Below the pieces are notes generated by a model, which made no database searches, was not told the DNA's origin, and saw nothing but the letters and a program-made list of their open reading frames with translations. Made by a program: the position numbers and the translations under genes. Source: Hypomyces perniciosus (lineage: Eukaryota > Ascomycota > Sordariomycetes > Hypocreales > Hypocreaceae). Taken from it: a stretch of 64,000 bases of DNA. Position 1 is the first letter of the stretch. Each line of letters starts with the position of its first letter. Location: the NCBI GenBank assembly GCA_008477525.1, contig SPDT01000003.1:2852001-2916000 (forward strand). Direction: 5' to 3'. Positions 12,890-23,522 of this stretch are shown one piece after another.

Positions 12890-13376
12890 AAGCTGCGGTC
12901 TTAACGCATGAATGCCACTTACCCTAGAAGCATCTGCTTGTGACTAATCTCCGAAGTTAACCTTCAATAGAGGGGCAATTGCGACACCTTGCTTTATAGG
13001 TGCTACGTGAGATGTATGAAGGTATCATATTCTATCTCATTTCTTCACGCTTGTTGTACAGGAACCCCGGACTCTGGAAGGAAGTATCGGAGAAATCTAT
13101 AGCAGCAACAGACCACGGCACAAACAAGCAAAAGCGGAAAGTTCCTTGTGGGGTAGATGTCTCATCTACTTGTAGACGCGGCGAGCACTACTGCTTCGCT
13201 CGTGCATGATGAGATCGCCCCTACCAGGCTTGCATAACGTTCCAGCTGATACGGCCATAAGCACAGACCACGCTCCCGAAGCGCATCGCTGAAACCGGAT
13301 TCCGTTATTAGCACAATTCCATAGGCCCTCTGTGCCACAGGGAGTTCCGGTTGCGATCGATCCAGAGTCGCCATTG
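12890..13376. other. Intergenic region, no gene seen
   Basis: Before the LINE insertion this was continuous with sequence left of 10186. I see no convincing coding region. Confidence 0.4.
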
Positions 13377-14358
13377 CTAGGGGGGGCGCTGGCGGCGATA
13401 AATATGTCGGTTGCTGCTGAGGCAGGGCTGTAGGTGTCGGTAAATCCGCAGAGGAATGGGGTTCATTGCTGCCGCTCTTGGTAGGAGTGAATTCCCCAAC
13501 ACTGAGTCATGAAAATACCGCCTGGAGCCTGCTTAGAGGACCTAAAGTGCTAGTCAGCTCTGGATCGACGAAATATTCCGACCATTAACATGCAACTTCA
13601 AGGAAGACGACGCGAGTTACCAACCAGTAATTACCAGCGTTGTTAGGTTGAGGTCTGGATAATTTCCTAGCTGAACTGTCGCTCCCGTCGGCGCACGTTC
13701 CTCGGCCTGGAGGCAGCATGCCCTTGGTGCTGTAAGTCACCTCTGGACCAGGCTGTGGGAACTCGACGTCTTTGCCCTCAACCGTGCAGACACCGTTTCC
13801 GACATTTGCGGCAAAAATGTTTGGCCGGCTCTGGTAAGGGACCGAGGCAGCACGCTTTTTTACCGGCCTTGATGGTAACAGCCGCGCAGTTCATATACAT
13901 CTCGCGATTACCAGCCTGGCTGAACCAAGTCCAGGCGAACATGGCATCACCTGTGGGGGTGTCGTTGGGAAGTGCGAAGGACCAGTTGGACTCATCCGAG
14001 GGAGGGCAACCGCCGATGTACGAGTGGACGACTTCCACGTCTTACCCTTGTCGTGAGAGAGGGAGGCCTGGCAGCTGCCGCCATGATGGTCGGCAGAGCC
14101 TGTAATGGAGAAGTTGTAGGTGCCGCCGGGAGCCCAAGCAGCTACGGGCTTGCCCTTGGGGGTGCCGAGTAGCCTGTGGTAGCCCTTGCAAGGGTAGCTA
14201 CCGGTGACGAGGAGCGGCGAGGTCATGCTATAATCAATATCCTGGCCGGTGTTTGGATTGTGCTTATAGCGAAAAGGTGGAGGAGATGTCATTTCCATGT
14301 GGCCATGGGCTAATGCGGACATTCCGAGGACGGCGACACCAGCGCCGGTTGCTTTCAT
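13377..14358 (-). pseudogene. AA11-type lytic polysaccharide monooxygenase, two frameshifts
   Basis: The N-terminus is a signal peptide (MKATGAGVAVLGMSALAHG) followed directly by His20, the copper-binding N-terminal His of LPMOs. Family-like blocks follow: PLLVTGSYPCKGY, WAPGGTYNFSITGSADHHGG (second copper His), HSYIGGCP and AWTWFSQAGNREMYMNCAAV. AA11 enzymes oxidise chitin. The frame must shift once at about 14030 (KGKTWK to VVHSYIGGC; one base missing in an A run) and once at about 13860 (one extra base in an A6 run). After that the text reads on sensibly (NVGNGVCTVEGKDVEFPQP, then a Ser/Thr/Pro-rich tail to a stop at 13377), probably with one further intron. Both lesions are in homopolymers, so they may be sequence errors and the gene could be intact. 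Confidence 0.75.
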
Positions 14359-17347
14359 GATGGTAGTTGCGTAGGTGAGATGTCATATGAGATGGGTGTT
14401 TGAGAGCCTGAAGTGAAAAACCGTCATATTACAATGCTAGCTACCTTTTCCGGCTATATGCCTTATGGCCAAATCTGGCCTCGAGGAGTGCTAGACGCGT
14501 CGATGATGAGCCAGAACAATCCTTCAGTGATTACTATTAAGCTTCAGGTCCATCGGGCAATAGCCTCTGAATCTGAGGTTTGACTAAATTCTCGCCTCGC
14601 CTCATGGATTAGCAGAAACGATGCTACACATCTAGCAAAGAGCGGGTTTAGATTCTTTGGGCCATCATCCGTGGATGATGAAAAAAAAAATGAAAAAAGA
14701 GCGACAATGATTTATAGAGTGATGCTGCGCCCCTTTCAATGCGATGCAGGATGAAAACAGCCACGTTCGAGAACTCCTCTAGCGAGCCATACGTCTTTGT
14801 GTGCCACGGCCAATACGTAGCTTACGCTCCGATTTTGTACAAAGGAAAAAATATCCATTAACTATATAAACACTTGTATCGAAGTAATATAGTATTGCTT
14901 TTTAGGCTCTATAGACCGGATTGTTGCTGCTGTAGAGTCGGATGGTTGTATAAAGAGCCGCATGGCTACTGGACGACAGTTCATCCCACCTCTTTGGCGA
15001 TCATGACAATGGGAATGAGGTATGAGACCATTACCGATATTTAACTGGTGAAAGGGGCCTATAGTCATATCTCAAACAGTTCACATCAAGGTAACCACCC
15101 ATGCCTCCATTGGTGGTGCCTATAAGCTTGTGATTAGCAATGTATTTTCCACGCGCTACTGTCACGCACATTTCTCGAAGTTTAACTTCATGGCTTGGTC
15201 ACATGTGATTCCTGGTTGACCTTTGACGCTCTGAGAAGACCTAAGTTGGCAATTTGGGACCCACTCGACGGAGCAGGAACCGCGAGCATAATGAGGACAC
15301 GGGAGTCGAGTGTTTTAGGGGGTCTCGTTCTCCTGCGGTCTATGTTCTGGTGGTCTGTACACTGGTGGTCTATACGCTGGTGGTGTGTACAAAGGTGATG
15401 GTGGCCTGCGATTGGAGGCGGAGTGGGAGTGGTGAACAGTTGATGATGGGGGTTCAACGTGATGTGTGATAGGGAGATGTGAGCGTCAGGGCGGTACGAC
15501 TGGGATTTCTTTTCCTTTTGTACGGAGGTCGACATCAAAAAAGAAGTCCTCAACGGTCCAGGTACTTGCGGTACATGAGAGCGACTTCATTCAAATCGGA
15601 AGGCTGCTGAAGGCGCTCACTAACTTATCTCAAATCTCCCCGTAGACCGCATCATTTAGGGAATCGCTATAGCAATAATGCACCTGGAGGTACTGACTAG
15701 ATATGGTCAAAGCGTCGAGGACCTCTTTCTTGACACCGACCTCCGTATCTATATGGGCAAATGCTGGAGGCCTACAAGATCCAGGGTAGCCCCTTTCATC
15801 TGCTTCGGCATCAATATGATGCCGTTTTCGGGACGAAGCAGGTATTTCAACACCAACGCGTTAGTGTGATTCTGGTCTGGTAGATCCAACTGCTTAATAG
15901 CCATCGGTAGCACATATCTGGAGTCATTGGTGCCGCTGAATCTAGTCGTGGGATTCGTCTTTCTCTTGCCTAGATCCGCCTGTCAGATACTGGTCGGTAA
16001 CCATAATAAACGCCCTTTCATTTTGCAATCCAGCAAGATCGCTGGGCGATATAGTAGAAGTTGGTACCATATCTGCAAAAGAGCGGCAAGCCCATATCGT
16101 CGGCCCAATTCGATCCACAGGAAACTTAGTACAGGAGATGAACTCTGACGCAATACGCATTGACTTTTGACTTGTCCAAGTTTTGCTCCTGACCAACACC
16201 GCTTTCTGCTCATCTGTATAGTCCCAAGCCAGCTCTAGACCCTGGCCCATATCGCGGTGTCGCGAGCGAGCGAATAGGTAAGCGTCTATGGGAAGTGTGA
16301 CTTGGATAGTCGAGACAGTCTAGTTATGTGGCTTAGTCCTCAAAGAGATATTACACTGCTCGCCCCGGGATTTGAATGCAGTAAGGGGGATATGTGTTGA
16401 TCGTGCTTTGAAGATTCAGGACTCCTGGAAGGAAACATCGCGAAGCTGGTGTTCGATTATGTGGAACGACGTGTCTGGAGCCGCTGAGTGAAAAGGGACT
16501 GAAAAGTCCTTCCCGCCTCCTACTACAACTAGCGCATACCGTTCCGTAGCGTGGTAACGTCAGCCAATAACAATTGGCTTAGCCAGGTTGAAGAGATTTA
16601 AAGACAATGCAATCTACATAGTTTTATCCTCATATTAGCCCGAGAAGTCATATTGGACGGAAGAAACAATAGGACCTGCTTAAAGTAGCCATGATACTGT
16701 CTACGGTCAGCCACGCTGGTTTTCCGTAATGCGATGCGAGCACACAAGCTCGTTAACTATCAGAAGTACGCTGCTAGATAGCATGTGAGAACGGAATAGA
16801 TAGTAGCATTTAGTTACGGCCATGAAAGACACCAGCTGGCTCTTGAACCTATCTAAATACAAGAACTACATATTTGGACAACCTACGGCTGGAACAGACA
16901 TGCTAAGCTACTCCCAAGCAGACGCGGTGTTCAACAAAAACCGTCTACCAGCGCGCCAAAATTCAAACCAAACCGCAGGCACCACCTCCATTGCAATAGA
17001 TGCAGGATTGTTACAAGTAATTGCCAGGCTTCCAAGAATAGTCCACATATATGTACCAGCGCTACCAAGAGCCTTTGGTCGGCACTACAATCATTGCTCT
17101 GTTATGCCTCAAAATATCACGGCAAACGCACAGAACAGATGTCACACAACTCTCCCCTGTAAAAATTCTCCCGCGCTAGCAGCTGTTATGGCTTGTTAAC
17201 GTGCGGGGTAATTTTTGCAGGCCCACTGGCCTGTCTCTCCGCTTGGGCTTACCGGGCCCTAACAGCGCATAAAGAGGAAGGAATTCGGAGAGCTTCACCT
17301 TCCTCAAGAGCTGGCTACGAAATCTACGCAGCTCTGCTGCCAACACG
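14359..17347. other. Long intergenic region without recognisable genes
   Basis: It contains only short frames without family resemblance. A few 15-bp tandem units lie at 15347-15391. No RNA gene could be supported. Confidence 0.5.
15347..15391. repeat. Short tandem repeat (about three 15-bp units)
   Basis: Three successive imperfect copies of CTGGTGGTCTGTACA, with single-base differences. Confidence 0.6.
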
Positions 17348-17378
17348 TTGCCTCCTAGGAAGCAACAGCCGACACATC

Positions 17379-17612
17379 GTCTCGTAAGAGACATATTGCC
17401 TCGCGAGAGGCCCCGAAAACGCGTCGCCTCGCAAGAGGTCCCGACACTCTGCCTCACAGAGGCACTACTGTTGTCTCGCAAGAGGCACAGCCGACACATC
17501 GTCTCGCAAGAGACACATCGCCTCGTCAGAGGCACCGCCAATACATCGCCTCGCAAAAGGCACTACTATCGCCCCGTAGGAGGCATAGCCAACACATCGT
17601 CTCGCAAGCCGC
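17379..17612. repeat. Array of about ten short GNRA-loop hairpins
   Basis: About ten units share the form 5-bp stem, 4-base loop, 5-bp stem, e.g. GCCTC-GCAA-GAGGC and GTCTC-GCAA-GAGAC. They start near 17379, 17398, 17426, 17451, 17473, 17501, 17520, 17548, 17571 and 17599. Several loops fit the GNRA rule (GTAA, GCGA, GCAA). The second stem position changes between C-G and T-A on both sides together. Linkers alternate in length (unit starts 19-28 bp apart) and share a CCGACACATC-like text, so a higher-order period near 47-51 bp is likely. Function unknown. Confidence 0.8.
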
Positions 17613-18932
17613 GGCCTGCCTTGAACCACTTGCTAGACCTCATAGAGGGCTCAGCAGCCAACACTCAGGTTTTCCCCCTCTGCAAGGAGGGTTTTTCATC
17701 CTGGTGCCTGAATCCTGAGGCCCTAGGCCTCGAACCATTTCCTTTGTCCAGCGAAACGTAGCGAACAGCTATAGGGTCAACACCTCCGGCTATTCTCTGG
17801 CAGCTTGCTGGCCAGTTAGGCCGGTCTTGAACTGACAGGACCACGTGGAGGTGACCCAATATTGTATCCATGGATGCGATAAAGACCTTGGCTGGCTCCT
17901 ACCGTCCAGATGCCTATATAGGCCTGTGTATTTAGCACCAATAGGACGTTAATAATAACCAAAAAAAAAAAAAAAAAACCCTGGCTCCCCACAGCTCCAT
18001 CGACTGTGAATAAATGACAAGCGGTGTTGAGGACGTCGATTCTGAGCGCTGGGCATTCGTGGGCGCAACCGGCCTCTGCAGCGCTATGTTAAGCCTGCAT
18101 TTGGCCAACGTGGCGTAAGGTATTCGGAATCTGTTAGCATATGTACACACTCGAAATAGGCGGTGTGCCTTGCCTCACACTCTTACATCCAACAGCCCAA
18201 GTGGCCGTGTGTACATATCATAGTAGTGTCGGAGAATGAATCCCGGGTTCTCTCCAAGGGAGCTTGTCTATCTGCCTGGCAATATCCACTCCCCAGGGAT
18301 GACCTAACTGTTCTTAGACGCTCTGCTACGACGTATAAGGCTTTCATTTGCTAGACAGAGGGGCTGGACTCCTACAACCCCGCCATCAGCCTGGTGTTAG
18401 AGTTTCTTGCCAATTACAGGTGCAGACCCCGTTTCAGACACACCTTTGGGCAATCGTGAGCTCCCTCCCGAAGGCTGTGAAGCACCAGACTTCCTTGACT
18501 TAGGCTACCCAACGACGGACGAATCAGCCAAGGCAGGTTTGAATGGTTTGAAGAGGACTATCGAGCATAGGAAAGCATTTGTAGAGATGGATGTACAATC
18601 CGCCTAATGTGTTTCTTTGGCGTAATAAATAACGCTACACCTCCGATTCAAAGTTTGGTTAATCAATCAATCTCCCGCCACCAAGGCACTCGTTACATTT
18701 CCCCCCCGAGTTGCTTTATTATTTGGCTATAGTATAAATACTTGACTAGACAGGTCATACATCAGCACTGTTGTTAGCACCCTTCGAGCAATCAGGATAG
18801 GGCTCTCTTTTCCCCTTAGCGCTGCCCTCATCCCATCATCACCTACATTGTTTCCTCTCCTGTCTCCCCTACAGTTTAGCTCGAGCCGCCTCGAAAGGCG
18901 GACATTTGTCCGTGCCCCGTCCTGAGGCAGAG
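17613..18932. other. Intergenic region with an A18 tract
   Basis: An uninterrupted run of 18 A lies at 17961-17978; it could be a retroposon tail or a simple-sequence tract. A CCCTC/GAGGG hairpin followed by T5 lies near 17673-17695. No gene is supported. Confidence 0.4.
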
Positions 18933-19496
18933 ATGAGCTCCAGTACTTATGACGCGCCTGGTGCTGGCTTGCTTGCGCCCCTGATAGGTCCGCGACTGAG
19001 ACAAGACCCAGCTAACCCGGGTTTGTTCTGTTCAGGCGATGATACCACGGTAGTCACTTGCAGCTCAACTCAAATAAATAAATACAAGATGTCGCCGGCA
19101 AACGATAAGGTCATGAATGATGACACCGCGTTGAGTCCCGACGCCGGAACCGAAGAGGACTTCCAGGTCGAAAATAACCCGTTCGCCTTCACGCCCGGCT
19201 AGCTGAACAAGATGTTCAACCCAAAGAATCTTTCCGCATTCTATCAATTGGGTGTCATGCGTGGCTTTGAAAGGGGCTTACGAACCGATCGCAAAGCTGG
19301 ACTGAGTACCGATGAGAATCGACTTGAGGGCTATGTCACGTTTGGCGAGGCCACGTCAAAAATGGGTGATAAGTTGGTACCTGCAGACGTGACCGCCGAG
19401 CCTGCGCATCATCCGACAATTCGCACGACGTCTCATATAACCTCGAGATCGAACTAGACCCCCGAAAGCTTCTAAGACCGATACCACGTTTTCAGA
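18933..19496 (+). pseudogene. 5' end of plasma-membrane-type Ca-ATPase, decayed and truncated
   Basis: The translated frame from ATG 18933 contains NPFAFTPG, then after one stop LNKMFNPKNLSAFYQL, MRGFERGLRTDRKAGLS, and later DRYHVF. These are the conserved N-terminal landmarks of fungal P-type Ca2+ ATPases (PMCA/Pmc1), where FxPGQLNK and FxDRxxVF are usual. The first stop (TAG at 19200-19202) replaces the expected Gln codon CAG, a CA to TA change typical of RIP. Two more in-frame stops lie at 19455 and 19473. The frame is cut at 19496/19497 by the hAT transposon, and the rest of the pump is not on the other side of that element. Non-functional. Confidence 0.75.
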
Positions 19497-19650
19497 CAGT
19501 GCTGTATAGCCACGCGTGTTGTTTCATACTGTTTCATATGAAACTGAAACAGTCCCTGGACCCAGTTTCATATGAAACTGTAACTCTCCCAGTTTCATAT
19601 GTTTCAGTCGGTTTCATATGTTTCATATACGCCCGATGAGACCCAAATAT
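19497..19650. repeat. hAT left terminal and subterminal repeats (copy 1)
   Basis: TIR 19497-19516, followed by several copies of the self-palindromic TTTCATATGAAA core or its halves. These are likely transposase binding sites. Copy 2 has 34 bp less here, between two copies of GTTTCATATGAAACTG. Confidence 0.8.
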
Positions 19651-19722
19651 CTTAGTACTTAACCAAGAAAATTTCACAAACCAAATGCCTTCAACGCAGT
19701 TAGAAACTTGCTAACAGTAAAT

Positions 19723-22041
19723 ATGTCATCAGCTTCTCCCGCTCCCTTGTTATCGGGGCTTTCTGACGAGGTCTTGGGACCTGCTTCGCCTGACTCTCCC
19801 GTTCCCGCCAAGCGCGCATTGCATCGTTCTCCCTCTGATCGGGCTAGCAAGCGCGCCAAAGGCCGTACAAACAAAAGCACCTGGAACGAGGCGCGTGACC
19901 CTTATGAAGAGAGAGGGGAGAAAGCTCGCGATACCTCATACCACGAAATTTGGTACTGCAAGCACTGCAACTCCACGAAAAAGCCTAATTCGGTAACGAC
20001 GAACCTGAGCCGAGCCCGCAAGCACCTGCGGGACTTTCATGGCATCCGGGTTATAGAGCGTGTAGAAAGGTCGGATCTGAAGAAGCGGCAACATGGCACC
20101 ATTACGGATTTGTTTGGAAGGCAGGAGGAACGTCAAGCCAATCGAGACCTTAATGAGGAAAAATATTTGGCAAATGCCATTAATATTCCTGCATTCGAGG
20201 AAGCACTCGCCAGGCTTCTTGCGGTTCGCAATATCGCCCACACATTCATCGAATACCCCGAGTTTCATGCTGTTATACTCTGCTGTAACTATATGGCCCG
20301 GGACGTCCTCCTACGCAGCCGCAGTGCGGTGCCGAAGCTTCTCGAAAAGACTTTCGCTCAACACAAACAAGGCCTCGTCAAGAAGCTTCATAATTCTCTC
20401 TCATCCATGGTTCACTTCACCATTGACATGTGGACCTCATCGGAACAGAAGGCGGCATACCAGGCAATCGTGGTCCATTTTGTAGATGCGGAGACGAGAG
20501 AAGTCGCTCAAGCGTTATTGTCACTGCGCGAGTTCAAAGGAAGCCACAACGGGAAATTGCAAGCCAAGGCTTTCCTGGATGTTGTCGAAGAGTACAACCT
20601 CAGCGGAAAGGTTGGCTACTTTACGATGGATAATCACGATGCCAACGATACTATGCTTGACGATATCGCAAAAGAGATTGATGGTTTAGATCCGGTTGCC
20701 AGGCGACTACGCTGCAGTGGCCACATCATGAACCTCATCGTTCAAGCCTTCCTCTTTCGGAGTAAGGCAAAGAAGATTCAGGGGGATGAGCAAGAGGGGA
20801 TTGACGAGGCGTATGAGCGACTGTGCAGGCTATCCGAAAAAGAAGAAGGGGGCGTCATTACGAAGGCACAAGCCACCGAGGACTGGCGGGAGTTTAATGT
20901 TCTGGGGAAGCTCCACAACTTGTGCATGTATTCAAGGAGCTCTACCAGCATCTGCAACGACTTCAAGGCCAAGATTGGCAGGGCCTTGCCGAGGGACAAT
21001 GATACACGCTGGAATTCATGGTTTCGTCTTATTGACGTGGCAATTGAGAGGCGGGCAAAGTTCATGGATTGGATTCAAGAAAATCATGCCAAGATCGAGA
21101 AAGATGCACTAGACCACAACGACTGGAACGAGCTCCGAGACATCCATGCGTTTCTACAACCATTTCACCAGATCTCGGTACGCCAAGGCCGGGAGAACAC
21201 ACTCGATGAAGTTCTATCTCATATGGATTTCCTCCATCATCACTTCACGCAGGCTAAAGACAAGGCTTTCAGTAACCCACGCTTCTACGCTCGCTTTCAC
21301 GTGGCTTGGCTAAAGTTCGAGAAGTATTACCAGCTTACCGAGCAGGCCCCCGTGTACGTGGCCGGTATCCTCCTCCACCCAGCACTCCGAAAGAGCTATC
21401 TGAGTGAGCAGTGGAAGAGAAACCCAGCTTGGGTTAGCAATGCCGTGAAGTCTGTCAGAAAGATTTGGTCCACAGAGTACAAGAGCTACCAGCTCCAAGA
21501 TCAACAACAGGAGAAAGGGCAAGAACTCGACGAGTTCGATCGCTGGAGGCAGAAGGTGTACAGCACAGCGAGCGAGGTGAAGGATGAATTCGACCGCTTT
21601 ATTTATGTAAGTAATTTGAAGCCTTCTACCTAATGGCCAGGTTTTGACGATACTTCGCAGGGCTCACAAGTTGGGATTGGACAACAAACGGCCTTACAGT
21701 GGTGGCTTGAACCGACCCAGCGAGAGAATTTTCCCCTCCTCTGCCGTATGGCCATTGACATATTCTGCATCCCTCCGATGTCTACGGAAGCAGAGCGAAT
21801 TTTCTCAGGCGCAAGACGGCAGGTTACATGGGATAGAAGTAGCATGTCTGCCAAAATGGTAGAGGCATGTGAGTGCATTAAAAGCTGGATAAGTGTTCCA
21901 AAGGGAAAAAGCAGGCCGCTTCTTGCAGGGGTGTTTAGGGGAGTGGATGATATCGACGCGGCTGTAAGGATACTCCAAGAAGATATAGAGATGGGCAAGG
22001 GGGAAGAAAGCGATGGCGAGCCTGGCGAATTGGTAGCATAG
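19723..22041 (+). CDS. hAT transposase, copy 1
   Basis: Two exons (19723-21606 and 21661-22041) joined over a 54-nt intron give 754 residues. After a Ser/Pro-rich start comes a BED-type zinc finger (WYCKHCN then RKHLRDFHG, residues about 75-115). A DDE/RNase-H-like core follows, with TIDMWTS, GYFTMDNHDANDTM and CSGHIMNLIVQAF. The C-terminal hAT dimerisation region is in exon 2 (WWLEPTQRENFPLLCRMAID, IPPMSTEAERIFSGA). No stop or frameshift is present, so the protein may be active. I used ATG 19723; codons upstream in frame lack an earlier ATG. Confidence 0.93.
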
Positions 22042-22252
22042 GTAGGCAGGCAATGCCAGACATCTTTGAGTGCCTAGTGGTAAGGTGTCTCGGAGCTTGC
22101 CAAAGAGAGGGGGGAAACAACAAAGGAATTAGATATTGATTCATATGAAACTGAAACCGGTTTCATATGAAACTGAAACTATACTGGCGTCCGGTTTCAT
22201 GAAACTGAAACTCACCCCAGTTTCAGTTTCATAGCGTGTCTATGCAGCACTG

Positions 22253-22717
22253 GGGAACAGGGCCGGGGCAGCTTAGGTCATACTGCACGCATTTCAAGAC
22301 TTGTCTCTCCATAGCCAAGATCTTCCAATGGTTAAGTGGAGTATCAAACTTAGGTCTGTAAATTTTGGCAAAGATATCCAATGGGCCGTGTTGCCCGAAT
22401 TCTTGGTATTTGGCAGCAATCAAAACGGCCGCCGCGATGAGACTTGGGTGTTCGATGCTATCTAGCAAACCTGTATCAAATAGTGACATTTTTAAGACGT
22501 AATGATCAACTAAATGGATAGCAAGAAAGAGCGATTCCATTTCAAAATGTCTGCTATAAGTGTTCATTATGCGCTTTATTATGCCTCTTCGCTTTTTGGA
22601 TAGATATAACTGTGGGAAGTTTTTGGCGGATTGGGTTACGAATTCATCTTTTTCTCGTAAGTAGGCGTTGATATCTTCACTGTATTCATCTGGGAAAATG
22701 TCCATACTTTGTACCAT
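22253..22717 (-). pseudogene. Cyclin, N-terminal box only, truncated by hAT
   Basis: Starts MVQSMDIFPDEYSEDINAYL. The rest matches a cyclin N-box: QLYLSKKRRGIIKRIMNTYS, a hydrophobic helix with LAIHLVDHYVL, SLIAAAVLIAAKYQE, and WKILAMERQVLKCVQYDLSC ending at PGPVP. In cyclins the second box would follow, but the next codons are the hAT terminal repeat. About 155 residues remain. Cyclins activate a partner kinase; this remnant lacks the C-box. It is read from the same strand as the kinase-like relic further right. Confidence 0.75.
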
Positions 22718-23522
22718 GTTCAGAAGGGTATTGGATTCGTGGTTTGCTGGTTATATATTGCCGGACTGCTTTATATAATAGTACATACAGTATATATAGT
22801 TCTTTTTAAAGTGATTTGCTTTTATGTAGATACAGCTGTTTATAGTTTATGCTTACGGTTGAATAGTAATACATATAGATATATATAGCTTCGAGTGTCA
22901 ATCGTACCAACATCGCCAAGTTGGTGGTACATATCAGAATTGTGTATTGCTGTAATTAATTCTAAGGGCTTATAGGCGACGCTAATACAATCTAGTGGCT
23001 TTGTAAGGCTGTGTAAAACGAGGCTATAGATGCATTAATGCAGTGTATATATAGCGCAGTGCAGAAGTTGCCTCTCAAAGTTAATGAGAGTTTAGGGAAG
23101 TCGCTTCGGTTAATTTTTAAGCATTCGATCTGTCTCCCAATTCCCTCAACTAGTCGTTACGAGCACATTAGACAGATTGCTGCTTTTCAGCATCAATATT
23201 ATATTACTCCCTTCAGCTGAGAACTTCAGAGCTACACAGCCAACTGCAGAATCCATCAAAGCAGCCGTGCAGCTACATGGCCTACAAAAGGGTGCCAAAT
23301 TCAACCCAGATCAAATAAAATCACTGTCTTTAAGCATCAACTCTTGACATTATCCTTATCGTTATATGATAAATCGCTCAGCTGGGTAGGATCAACAACA
23401 TAAAAAGGCGCTCTCGTGTCATCACATAAATCCGACTATTTTACGTCGCTGTACACTCTATTATCCAATCAAGCCCCTCACGTCTAACTCAGACGCTGTA
23501 GCAGAATCCTGGGGGCCGCTGT
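22718..23522. other. AT-rich intergenic region
   Basis: Upstream of the cyclin relic. Rich in TATATA stretches; no coding region seen. Confidence 0.4.

Larger units (their letters stand above)
19497..22252 (+). mobile_element. hAT DNA transposon, copy 1 (complete)
   Basis: The ends are 20-bp imperfect terminal inverted repeats: CAGTGCTGTATAGCCACGCG on the left, and the complement of CAGTGCTGCATAGACACGCT on the right. A single transposase gene lies inside. Subterminal regions carry repeated TTTCATATGAAA palindromes. The 8-bp flanks differ (TTTTCAGA left, GGGAACAG right), so there is no target duplication. The left flank is a Ca-ATPase relic, the right flank a broken cyclin gene. A practically identical copy lies inverted at 56982-59703; the difference I found is 34 bp near the left end. 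Confidence 0.95.

Noticed and set aside
15188..15553. 121-codon His/Pro/Thr-rich frame
   Set aside because: Low-complexity translation of short tandem repeats; no other support.
16360..16390. tRNA-like B-box sequence (GGATTTGAATG on plus)
   Set aside because: No matching acceptor stem, D-arm or anticodon arm could be found around it.
17379..17612. Array resembling a CRISPR locus
   Set aside because: Units are 14-bp hairpins with repetitive, non-unique linkers in a eukaryotic genome; no cas genes.
17348..17761. 137-codon open frame across the hairpin array
   Set aside because: Repetitive Arg/Thr-rich text generated by the tandem units; no start context or family resemblance.
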